Source: JAWXTS01 sp044433305 (GTDB lineage: Bacteria; Bacteroidota; Bacteroidia; Bacteroidales; Rikenellaceae). From it: a stretch of DNA of 6,771 nucleotides. The stretch lies in assembly GCA_044433305.1 (NCBI GenBank), contig JAWXTS010000085.1, positions 1-6,771 of the forward strand, in the 5' to 3' direction. Positions within the stretch are counted from its first letter, which is position 1. Every line of letters begins with the position of its first letter. A program made the position numbers and the translations under genes. Below, piece by piece: positions 1-6,771 of this stretch. Under the pieces are notes generated by a model. The model was not told the origin of the DNA and searched no databases. It saw nothing but the letters and a program-made list of their open reading frames with translations.

Positions 1-311
1 TTAGGGATGTAGTTCTCGACTATAAGCTCGTTGTCATAACGGTTATAAGTCTCTCTGGTTTTGCCATTGTAGAATACTTCGATTCCCGACACATTGATAT
101 AATAGTAGTCGCCACTAACAATAAAGGTGCCTGATGTTTTAGGCATCTGCTCTTTGGCATCTACGGTAAATTCGACCTTGTAGGCGTGGTGGCTCTGCAT
201 CTTGTCTGATAGAGCCTTGAGTATCTCATCAGACTTGTCGTCGGCCTTAGCCCCAAGGCTGCATATTATAGCTATAATTGCTAGGGTGAATATTCTAAAC
301 TGCTTTTTCAT
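1..311 (-). CDS. lolA: LolA-like outer-membrane lipoprotein carrier protein, 3' end cut by window edge
   Basis: The frame opens with ATG at 311-309 and runs without a stop to base 1, giving 103 visible residues; LolA proteins are usually about 200 residues, so roughly half is present. Residues 1-23 form a Sec signal peptide: MKKQFR, a hydrophobic core (IFTLAIIAIICSLG), then AKA before DD, a good signal peptidase I site. The mature part fits the LolA fold: an initial helix (SDEILKALSDKM), then strand-like stretches with the family pattern of a membrane-permeabilising stress domain, including KVEFTV, GTFIVSGDYYYI, EVFYNGKTRETYNRYDNEL. LolA proteins ferry lipoproteins from the inner-membrane LolCDE complex through the periplasm to the outer membrane. 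It starts 9 bases after the ftsK stop, so it is probably co-transcribed; a LolA-like gene after ftsK is a familiar Bacteroidota arrangement (established from memory). The assignment rests on partial sequence and context. A divergent LolA-fold protein with another cargo is possible, so the symbol is tentative. Confidence 0.75.
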   Translation of the reverse strand, partial: MKKQFRIFTLAIIAIICSLGAKADDKSDEILKALSDKMQSHHAYKVEFTVDAKEQMPKTSGTFIVSGDYYYINVSGIEVFYNGKTRETYNRYDNELIVENYIP

Positions 312-330
312 ACTTTACTTTTATTTTATT
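312..330 (-). promoter_or_regulatory. A-rich leader before lolA without a Shine-Dalgarno sequence
   Basis: Read on the minus strand, the bases before the lolA ATG are almost all A and T, with only two G and one C (AATAAAATAAAAGTAAAGT), and hold no GGAGG-like element. This leader includes the last ftsK codons and its TAA stop. In Bacteroidia the anti-Shine-Dalgarno of 16S rRNA is largely occluded and A-rich, unstructured leaders favour initiation (established knowledge), so this fits the presumed host. Its role here is inferred. Confidence 0.35.
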
Positions 331-3074
331 CCTAGTCCATTTAGTATAGACTCCAAAGAAATAACATCGCTCACAAGCACCTCGCGAGGCTTGCTACCAT
401 CGGCACGACCCACGATTCCCGCGCTCTCTAGTTGGTCTGTGATGCGTCCTGCACGGTTATATCCTATCGAGAAGCGGCGTTGAATGGCCGATGTTGAGCC
501 AGCGTTGTTTTGCACCACAAAGTACGCAATCTGCTTGAACATAGGGTCTGTCGGAGCTTCGTTCTTGCTGCTGCCTCCGCCGCCCTCGCCACTCTCGACA
601 TCCACCTCAGGTAGTTCATAGGCCGAGGTATATCCGTTTTGGTTAGATATAAATTCGGTGATACGTTCAACCTCAGGAGTGTCAGCAAAGGCACACTGCA
701 CACGGATAATATCGCTACCCGTGGATACAAGCATGTCGCCACGGCCAATGAGCTGGTTGGCACCCGGTTGGTCAAGAATCGTGCGCGAATCTATCATAGA
801 GGTAACTCTAAAGGCTATACGTGCAGGGAAGTTGGCCTTAATCATACCTGTGATGATGTTGGTCGTTGGACGCTGTGTGGCTATAACCATGTGCATACCT
901 GCGGCACGTCCTAGCTGAGCTATACGGGCAATAGGTATCTCAATCTCCTTGCCAGCGGTCATAATCAGATCGGCAAACTCGTCTATAACAACAACGATAT
1001 AAGGCAGATACTTGTGCCCATTAATAGGGGCTAGTCGGCGGTTCTTAATCTTATTATTATAGTCTTTTATATTTCTCACTTGTGCATTGTTGAGCATGGT
1101 GTATCTATCGTCCATCTCCTTGCATAGCGATTTCAAGGTCTGTATAACCTTCTGGTTGTCAGTAATAATGGTTTCCTCTTGGTCGGCTATCTTGGCCATG
1201 AAGTGTTTTTCTAGCTTGGCGTATGGGGTAAGCTCCACCTTCTTAGGGTCTACAAGCACAAACTTAAGCTCTGCTGGGTGCTTGGTATACAGGATAGACG
1301 TTATTATGGCGTTCAATCCCACGGACTTACCTTGACCTGTGGCACCAGCCACAAGAAGGTGAGGCATCTTAGCAAGGTCGACAACAAAGGTCTCGTCTTG
1401 TATTGTCTTACCCAGTACGATAGGGATGTCGAAGTTCGATTGCTGGAACTTAACCGACTTGACCACAGAGTACATAGAAACTATCTTCTTATCCTTGTTT
1501 GGCACCTCTATACCTATTGTTCCCTTGCCAGGTATAGGGGCTATGATACGTATGCCCAGCGCGCTAAGGCTTAGGGCGATGTCATCCTCCAAGTTTTTGA
1601 TTTTAGAGATTCTCACTCCTGCTGCAGGAACAATCTCGTATAGAGTCACAGTAGGACCTACCGTAGCCTTGGTCTTGTCTATCTTGATGCCAAAGCTCTC
1701 TAGGGTCTGCTTGATTTTCTCCTTGTTAGCCTTAATCTCTTCGGCCGTAACAACCACATCATTGCGATGGTCCTCGAGTAGCTCGACTGGTGGGCGCAAG
1801 TAGCTCGATAGCTCGCGCGTTGGGTCATAAAGCGAATTATCTATATCCTCGACCACACCTTCTTTGTGTATGGAGTCGATAACAACACCATTGTCCAAGT
1901 TTACGGTAGAGCCTAGAGGTACAGCTCCAGCCTCAACCACACCTAGCTCAGGTGCTTTCTCTTCTTCTGTTACTACTTGCTCGCTAGAGGCAGAATTTAT
2001 TCTGTCCAATCCTTCGATTTCCAGTTCAGGGTCGTCCATTTCAATATCGCTACCCGTTTGTGCCACCTGAGGCTCTATGGCAGGTAGAATCTCGATTTCT
2101 TGCTCTTGTTCCTGCGCTGGTTGAATCTCAATTTGCTCTGGCTGAGTAGTTTCTGTTTCAGTTTGTTGCTCCGTGTTGTCTTGCTCTGTTATTTCAACAA
2201 AATCAGGTATAGGGATTATCTCCTCTTGTTCTTGGTCGTCCTTGAAAGGATTTTCAGGCATTTCGCCCTCCTCGCTAATTCTTTGTCTAGGGCGATTGTT
2301 GTTGTAGGCTCTATTTGGTTTTTTGCGTGGTTTGCTAGAGCTAAAGATGTAACCAAAGCCACGAGAGAGTAGTTTTCCAACGCTGCTTATGATTCCAATA
2401 TTTGTATATACAATCACTATCAGCCACAATAAGATTAGTATAATCGTTGTGCCGATAGGACCTACGATGCTGCTCATAAGCTCAGAGAAGTATATTCCAT
2501 ACTCACCTCCCAAGCCGCTGCCAAACATATCCCACGAAGTGCCAAAGGCAAAGCCAAAACTTACAGATAGAAGTATCATCGTAAGCAGTGTTGCTGTCAC
2601 TAGGCGTGTGGTTTTCTTAAGCGCTTTCCACTTAAGACCAAAAGTGTTTAATCCGCATAGAGTAAGCGATATAGGTATGGCGATGGCTCCCACGCCGAAC
2701 ATTAAGCTTACCATATAATATCCCAGCATGGCACCTGTTGGTCCGCAAGGATTAGAAAGTATAGCACCATTGAGCGAACCCGATATGGCATCAAAAAGCG
2801 AACTGCTCTCTAGTATATCCTGATCCTCGAACCAATGCACATAATAGAAGAACACAGATAGAAATAGATAGGCTGCAATAGCGAGTAGTATAAAACCATA
2901 TACATATCTCTTAAGCTCGGACATATCTTGCTCAAGCTCGGTTTTTGGCGTCTGTTGTTTAGGCTTTGGCTCCATGCTTTTTTGGCGTGGTGGGCGCGTT
3001 GGTTTTGCTCCCTTAGACTTGGGGGCTGGGCGTCTGTTGTTGCGCTGTTTGGTGTCTATATCTCGTGTTGCCAT
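321..3074 (-). CDS. ftsK: DNA translocase FtsK/SpoIIIE family
   Basis: Septum-anchored, ATP-driven double-stranded DNA pump that clears the chromosome from the closing septum and, in studied species, activates XerCD recombination at dif. The 917-residue protein has a basic, proline-rich cytoplasmic N-terminus (about 1-56), four predicted membrane helices (about 57-80, 114-141, 156-177, 203-232), and an acidic, Gln/Glu-rich linker (about 265-375) much shorter than in E. coli FtsK (about 1,330 residues in all). The motor follows: alpha domain (about 430-560), then the RecA-like beta domain with Walker A GATGQGKS at 577-584 (catalytic K583), Walker B VVVIDEF ending in D698-E699, and conserved stretches LGRAAGMHMVIATQRP and SRTILDQPGANQLIGRGDML. 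A Gly-rich hinge (829-836) leads to the winged-helix gamma domain (about 843-905), with the signature TSAIQRRFSIGYNRAGRI that reads polar KOPS sequences in other bacteria. The ATG start is 10 bases after the murI stop; no strong Shine-Dalgarno is seen. All catalytic motifs are intact. I am confident of the family and role. Confidence 0.97.
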   Translation of the reverse strand: MATRDIDTKQRNNRRPAPKSKGAKPTRPPRQKSMEPKPKQQTPKTELEQDMSELKRYVYGFILLAIAAYLFLSVFFYYVHWFEDQDILESSSLFDAISGSLNGAILSNPCGPTGAMLGYYMVSLMFGVGAIAIPISLTLCGLNTFGLKWKALKKTTRLVTATLLTMILLSVSFGFAFGTSWDMFGSGLGGEYGIYFSELMSSIVGPIGTTIILILLWLIVIVYTNIGIISSVGKLLSRGFGYIFSSSKPRKKPNRAYNNNRPRQRISEEGEMPENPFKDDQEQEEIIPIPDFVEITEQDNTEQQTETETTQPEQIEIQPAQEQEQEIEILPAIEPQVAQTGSDIEMDDPELEIEGLDRINSASSEQVVTEEEKAPELGVVEAGAVPLGSTVNLDNGVVIDSIHKEGVVEDIDNSLYDPTRELSSYLRPPVELLEDHRNDVVVTAEEIKANKEKIKQTLESFGIKIDKTKATVGPTVTLYEIVPAAGVRISKIKNLEDDIALSLSALGIRIIAPIPGKGTIGIEVPNKDKKIVSMYSVVKSVKFQQSNFDIPIVLGKTIQDETFVVDLAKMPHLLVAGATGQGKSVGLNAIITSILYTKHPAELKFVLVDPKKVELTPYAKLEKHFMAKIADQEETIITDNQKVIQTLKSLCKEMDDRYTMLNNAQVRNIKDYNNKIKNRRLAPINGHKYLPYIVVVIDEFADLIMTAGKEIEIPIARIAQLGRAAGMHMVIATQRPTTNIITGMIKANFPARIAFRVTSMIDSRTILDQPGANQLIGRGDMLVSTGSDIIRVQCAFADTPEVERITEFISNQNGYTSAYELPEVDVESGEGGGGSSKNEAPTDPMFKQIAYFVVQNNAGSTSAIQRRFSIGYNRAGRITDQLESAGIVGRADGSKPREVLVSDVISLESILNGLGIK

Positions 3075-3084
3075 ATCTCGTCTA

Positions 3085-3873
3085 TTATAATTCAGAAAGC
3101 AGTGTCAGTGCCTCTGTGCTCTTTTCTATTATTCTTTCTAAATACTGCTGGTTAGCGTTGGTGTAAAATTCATATTGTGGAGAGTGTGTGCTCTCAGCGG
3201 CAATGTTATTCTGCTTTAGCAGCTGCTCAACGCGACGTTCTATTGCTCGCGAGGGGTTTATAACTTTTATATCTCTGCCCTCGATAGCTTTGTTTATTGC
3301 ATTCTTCAAAAAAGGGTAGTGCGTGCACCCAAGCACAAGATGGTCTATATCCTGCATTAGCATGGGTTCTATCGCTCTTTTTACAGTTTGGTATGCCTCA
3401 GGGGTATCTTCCTTAGATTGCTCTACTAGTTGCACAAAGCCCTCGCCAACCCTTGATATTATTTCTGCTGCGGTTGAATATTTAGCCGATGTTTCTTTAT
3501 AGAGCTTACCCTCAAGCGATGTCTCGGTAGCCAAGATTCCTATCTTTCCAGTTTTGGTGTTTATGGCTGCTGGCTTCACGGCAGGTTCAAGTCCCACGAA
3601 AGGTAGGTCGTATGTTGCCCTCAGGTAGTCTACTGCCACGGCCGTAGCGGTGTTGCAAGCCAGAACGATTAGTTTTGCTCCTCGCTCTATCATAAGCTGC
3701 ACGGCTTGGTCCACAAATTCAAGTATCTGCTTGTCCTCTCTACCACCATAGGGGCAGTTCTTGCCGTCACCAAAGTATATTATCGATTCATTCTTTAGCC
3801 CCCTACGCAGTTCGGTCCAGACGGATAATCCGCCTAGACCTGAATCAAAAACTGCTATGGGGTTGTTGTTCAT
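3085..3873 (-). CDS. murI: glutamate racemase MurI
   Basis: Cofactor-independent cytoplasmic enzyme that interconverts L- and D-glutamate and so supplies the D-Glu that MurD adds to the peptidoglycan stem peptide. The 262-residue length is normal. Family motifs appear in order: FDSGLGG with D10 near the N-terminus; YFGDGKNCPYG (34-43 region) at the active site; LACNTATA with catalytic C73; and VLGCTHYPFL with the second catalytic C183 and H185. The two cysteines act as opposed acid/base groups in the known mechanism. GCTHYP favours glutamate racemase over aspartate racemase or a hydantoin racemase. The C-terminal loop reads INPSRAIERRV where many MurI proteins have a DSG-like motif; I associate the NP(A/S) form with one Bacteroidota MurI lineage. 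The ATG directly abuts the purL stop codon, and ftsK begins 10 bases downstream, so translation is probably coupled to purL. No truncation or frameshift is seen. Confidence 0.95.
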   Translation of the reverse strand: MNNNPIAVFDSGLGGLSVWTELRRGLKNESIIYFGDGKNCPYGGREDKQILEFVDQAVQLMIERGAKLIVLACNTATAVAVDYLRATYDLPFVGLEPAVKPAAINTKTGKIGILATETSLEGKLYKETSAKYSTAAEIISRVGEGFVQLVEQSKEDTPEAYQTVKRAIEPMLMQDIDHLVLGCTHYPFLKNAINKAIEGRDIKVINPSRAIERRVEQLLKQNNIAAESTHSPQYEFYTNANQQYLERIIEKSTEALTLLSEL

Positions 3874-3876
3874 TTA
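3871..3876 (-). other. purL stop directly followed by murI start (TAAATG)
   Basis: On the minus strand the purL TAA (3876-3874) is followed at once by the murI ATG (3873-3871), with no spacer and no overlap. The upstream bases (GAAAGCAACAAG) carry no clear Shine-Dalgarno sequence, so murI is probably translated by ribosomes finishing purL. The junction is seen directly; coupling is inferred. Confidence 0.85.
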
Positions 3877-6771
3877 CTTGTTGCTTTCAATCCATTTACG
3901 GGCACCAACAAAAGCCTTGATCCATGGAGTAACCTCGTCCTTGCGCTGCTGAGGGTAGCAAGGCCAGTTCCAATCTCTGATGGCGCGCTCAAGGTGAGGC
4001 ATCATCGCTAGATGGCGACCGTCAGCTGAGCATATAGCCGCAGCATTGTAGTCACTGCCATTAGGGTTTGCAGGGTAGCCAGCATAAGAGTAGCTCATAG
4101 GTATGTCATACTCGCTGCTGTCAAGAGGTAGGTTGAACTTACCCTCGCCATGTGCAATCCAGATACCTAGTTTGCAGCCCTCAAGCTCTTTAAGCATGAT
4201 AGATTTTGTAGGGTTGATATTTACTCCCACAAAGCCTGACTCAAACTTGTGGCTGTCGTTGTGTAGCATCTTAGGTTTTGTATTGTGGTTTGGAGTTATA
4301 AGTCCAAGCTCGACCATAAGCTGGCAGCCGTTACATACGCCTAGTGATAGGGTGTCTTCGCGCTCATAGAAGCGGTTTAGTGTCTCGCGTGCTTTCTCGT
4401 TGTACAAGAACGCACCTGCCCAACCCTTAGCTGAGTTAAGTACGTCAGAGTTAGAGAATCCACCAACAAAGACTATCATGTTAATATCGTCCAGAGTTTC
4501 GCGTCCAGAGATAAGGTCTGTCATGTGCACATCCTTCACGTCAAAGCCTGCAAGGTGTAGGCACCATGCCATCTCGCGGTCACCATTGCTGCCTTTCTCG
4601 CGGATGATAGCTGCCTTAACACCACTGCGTGTGCGGCGGCTTTGCTCCAATCCTTCAGCGGCTAGAGTGCCCTCAAAGCCCTCTGGGAAAGTGTATTCTA
4701 GAGGTTGGAACTTGTAGTTCATATAACGCTCTGCAGCCTTGCGGTCGCCGCTCTGTTTCTTGTCTAGCAAGAATGAACTACGGTACCAGAACTCGCGCAT
4801 GTTGTCGATAAGAAGCTCTGTGTCAAAGTTGTTGTGTTTGATTGTAAGCTCGCGCTTGTTGTTGCTCGCTCCAATAACGCAAGCATCAACACCCTGAGCC
4901 TTCAAGAACTCTACTACTGCTGCACCGTCTGCAACTTGTAGCACTGCTGATGGACGCTCGCTGAATAGAACCTTGATAAGGTCTTGCTCGGCCAAAGGAG
5001 ATAGGTCGATGTTTAGACCCGAGTGGTTGTTGGCAAAAGTCATCTCGGCAAGGGCTGTGATAAGTCCACCCGCTGAGATGTCGTGCGCTGCAAGTATAGT
5101 TTCATTCTCAATAAGCTCCTGTATGGCTGCAAATGCTTTCTTGAAGTAGTCTGCATTCTCTACCGTAGGAACGTCCTGTCCTATGGCTCCCTGAACCTGA
5201 GCAAAGGCACTACCACCCAAGCCAAATGAGCCTTGGCACAAATCAACATATACTATCTGGCCACCAGCGTCTTTAAGTACTGGAGTGACACATTTTTTGA
5301 TGTCGCTAACTGGTCCTGCCGAGCTGATGATAACCGTTCCCGGAGAAACAACAGCTTGGTCGTTAGGGTATTTCTGAGTCATAGACAAAGAGTCCTTGCC
5401 CGTAGGGATGTTGATTCCTAGGCCTAGAGCATAGTCGCTCGCTGCCTCGACAGCAGAATATAGACGTGCATTCTCACCCTCGTTGTTGCAAGGCCACATC
5501 CAGTTGGCACTAAGTGAGATGCTGCTTAGTCCACCCTCGATAGGCACGAACATTATGTTTGTAAGTGACTCTGTGATGGCTAGAACCGAACCGCGACGTG
5601 GGTCTGCCAAAGCTGCTGCTGGGGCATGTCCTATGGCCGTAGCCATACCTGTCTTACCTTGGAAGTCCATGGCAACAACACCGCAGTTGTTAAGAGGAAG
5701 CTGAATGCGTCCAACAGTTTGTTGAAGTGCGATACGTCCCGTAACCGAGCGGTCCACCTTGTTGGTCAACCAGTCTTTACAAGCCACAGCCTCTAGCTGC
5801 AACACGTCGTTGATGTAGCGATTTATTTTTGAAGCAGAGTATTGTGGTTCTGCATATTGTTTGTTTGTGGCTTTGTCTGTCATAACGGTGCGAGGTGCCT
5901 TGCCGAACATATCTTCAAGCTGAAGGTCGATAGGTTTTTCGCCATTGTTGTTATTGACAAAGGTAAAGCGCATGTCGCCCGTAGCCTCACCGATAACGTA
6001 CATTGGAGCACGCTCGCGGGCAGCTATCTGAGCTAGCTTATCCACATTTTCTTCTTTCATCACAAGGCCCATACGCTCCTGTGACTCGTTGCCGATAATC
6101 TCTTTGCCGCTTAGGGTAGGGTCTCCGATAGGTAGCTTGTCTACATCTATGCGACCTCCCGTAGCCTCAACCAATTCGCTAAGGCAGTTCAGATGACCGC
6201 CTGCTCCGTGGTCGTGGATAGAGATTACTGGGTTGATATCTTCTTCAGAGATAGCGCGGATGGCGTTATAAACGCGTTTCTGCATCTCTGGGTTCGAGCG
6301 TTGAACAGCGTTAAGCTCGATAGAGTTGGTGTATTCGCCCGTAGCAACAGACGATACTGCACCACCACCCATACCAATGCGGTAGTTGTCACCACCCAAA
6401 AGAACTACCGTGTCACCAGTCTCTGGCTCGTCCTTTAGGCAGTCGATTTTCTTGCCATAGCCAACACCGCCAGCAAGCATGATAACCTTGTCAAAGCCAT
6501 ATTTGTCACCATTCTCAAAGTGCTCAAAAGTATCCAAGCTACCGCAGATAAGAGGTTGACCGAATTTATTACCGAAGTCAGAAGCTCCGTTAGAGGCTTT
6601 GATAAGTATGTCAGATGGTGTTTGGTACAACCACTTGCGCTCAGAGGTGTAGCCCTCGTGAGTACGTCCATCCTCAGGGCGTGGGTAAGAAGTCATGTAG
6701 ACTGCTGTACCTGCCATAGGGAACGCACCTTTACCACCCGCGATACGGTCGCGAATCTCGCCACCAGTACC
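3874..6771 (-). CDS. purL: phosphoribosylformylglycinamidine synthase PurL (large single-chain form), 5' end cut by window edge
   Basis: Catalyses the fourth step of de novo purine synthesis: FGAR + ATP + glutamine to FGAM. This is the one-chain form combining synthase and glutaminase, replacing separate PurL, PurQ and PurS. The frame is open to base 6771; the visible 965 residues begin GTGGEIRDRIAGGKGAFP, matching the family interior, so the ATG at 6717 is internal and not the start. About 270-300 N-terminal residues are missing, judging from a usual 1,230-1,300. In fragment numbering: first synthase half with GASDFGNKFG (about 62-71), MLAGGVGYGKK and IHDHGAGGH (about 185-193), then NESQERMG; second half with DRSVTGR (about 340), TGKDSLSM (about 457-464) and HDISAGG; finally a class I glutamine amidotransferase domain from about 718, with GVCNGCQ carrying nucleophile C813 (codon 4333-4335) and PHLE carrying H926 and E928. 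The triad is intact. murI follows without a gap. Codon choice looks more selected than in murI and ftsK, consistent with higher expression. Confidence 0.97.
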   Translation of the reverse strand, partial: GTGGEIRDRIAGGKGAFPMAGTAVYMTSYPRPEDGRTHEGYTSERKWLYQTPSDILIKASNGASDFGNKFGQPLICGSLDTFEHFENGDKYGFDKVIMLAGGVGYGKKIDCLKDEPETGDTVVLLGGDNYRIGMGGGAVSSVATGEYTNSIELNAVQRSNPEMQKRVYNAIRAISEEDINPVISIHDHGAGGHLNCLSELVEATGGRIDVDKLPIGDPTLSGKEIIGNESQERMGLVMKEENVDKLAQIAARERAPMYVIGEATGDMRFTFVNNNNGEKPIDLQLEDMFGKAPRTVMTDKATNKQYAEPQYSASKINRYINDVLQLEAVACKDWLTNKVDRSVTGRIALQQTVGRIQLPLNNCGVVAMDFQGKTGMATAIGHAPAAALADPRRGSVLAITESLTNIMFVPIEGGLSSISLSANWMWPCNNEGENARLYSAVEAASDYALGLGINIPTGKDSLSMTQKYPNDQAVVSPGTVIISSAGPVSDIKKCVTPVLKDAGGQIVYVDLCQGSFGLGGSAFAQVQGAIGQDVPTVENADYFKKAFAAIQELIENETILAAHDISAGGLITALAEMTFANNHSGLNIDLSPLAEQDLIKVLFSERPSAVLQVADGAAVVEFLKAQGVDACVIGASNNKRELTIKHNNFDTELLIDNMREFWYRSSFLLDKKQSGDRKAAERYMNYKFQPLEYTFPEGFEGTLAAEGLEQSRRTRSGVKAAIIREKGSNGDREMAWCLHLAGFDVKDVHMTDLISGRETLDDINMIVFVGGFSNSDVLNSAKGWAGAFLYNEKARETLNRFYEREDTLSLGVCNGCQLMVELGLITPNHNTKPKMLHNDSHKFESGFVGVNINPTKSIMLKELEGCKLGIWIAHGEGKFNLPLDSSEYDIPMSYSYAGYPANPNGSDYNAAAICSADGRHLAMMPHLERAIRDWNWPCYPQQRKDEVTPWIKAFVGARKWIESNK

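Noticed and set aside
255..270. Cysteine at residue 17 of the LolA-like signal peptide, possibly a lipobox.
   Set aside because: The residues before it are Ile-Ile, not Gly/Ala/Ser at position -1, and a good signal peptidase I site (AKA) follows at residue 23, so a soluble periplasmic protein is more likely.
202..483. Plus-strand open frame of 93 codons across the lolA-ftsK junction, with a hydrophobic stretch.
   Set aside because: The hydrophobic stretch comes from the complement of the A-rich leader and the signal peptide region; no other support.
464..775. Open frame of 103 codons on the minus strand inside ftsK.
   Set aside because: It is an out-of-frame shadow of the conserved FtsK beta/gamma region with no recognisable domain or initiation signal.
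1426..1803. Plus-strand open frame of 125 codons, antisense to ftsK.
   Set aside because: It is low in recognisable features, rich in Ser/Leu as expected from antisense of this gene, and overlaps the intact motor domain.
4400..4717. Plus-strand open frame of 105 codons, antisense to purL.
   Set aside because: The opposite strand encodes the intact PurL amidotransferase domain; no independent protein signature is seen.
6114..6121. GGGTAGGG on the plus strand matches the E. coli KOPS consensus GGGNAGGG, and FtsK in this window has the gamma domain that reads KOPS.
   Set aside because: About one such match is expected by chance in both strands of 6.8 kb, it lies inside conserved purL codons, and KOPS of this organism is unknown. 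Only genome-wide strand skew toward dif would make it meaningful.
6715..6717. ATG that could be taken as the purL start, giving a 947-residue protein.
   Set aside because: The frame stays open upstream to the window edge and encodes conserved PurL interior sequence (GTGGEIRD and following), so this Met is internal.

Overview
This window looks like an ordinary housekeeping stretch of a Bacteroidota chromosome, most likely order Bacteroidales. Three things point there. PurL is the long one-chain type, with residue patterns (LSANWMWPCNN, GGFSNSDVLNSAKGWAGAF) that I associate with Bacteroidales. FtsK is followed directly by a small LolA-type periplasmic protein, an order familiar in that phylum. 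None of the visible gene starts has a clear Shine-Dalgarno sequence. Genus-level assignment is not possible by eye.

Layout: all four genes lie on the minus strand, so transcription runs from right to left and gene order is purL, murI, ftsK, lolA. purL (3874-6771) is cut at its 5' end by the window edge, with about 965 C-terminal residues visible. murI (3085-3873) is complete at 262 residues. ftsK (321-3074) is complete at 917 residues. The lolA-like gene (1-311) is cut at its 3' end, with 103 N-terminal residues visible. The gaps are 0, 10 and 9 bases, so there is no stretch of intergenic DNA of any size. No terminator, tRNA, rRNA, CRISPR array, insertion sequence or sizeable repeat was found.

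How the genes may work together: the spacing suggests one co-transcribed unit. It would link de novo purine synthesis (PurL, FGAR to FGAM), D-glutamate supply for peptidoglycan (MurI), chromosome translocation at the division septum (FtsK) and lipoprotein handling across the periplasm (LolA-like). Three of the four serve envelope growth and division. purL looks like the metabolic outlier, and its codon choice also looks different by eye.

I looked for an undescribed system on both strands and did not find one. The remaining open frames on either strand overlap the four genes and resemble no recognised protein. The findings are modest: a mixed-function cluster with a direct stop-start junction, absence of Shine-Dalgarno signals, lack of CTAG depletion with frequent CTA leucine codons, a low-complexity Gln/Glu linker in FtsK, and a MurI of the lineage with NPS in place of the usual DSG-like motif.
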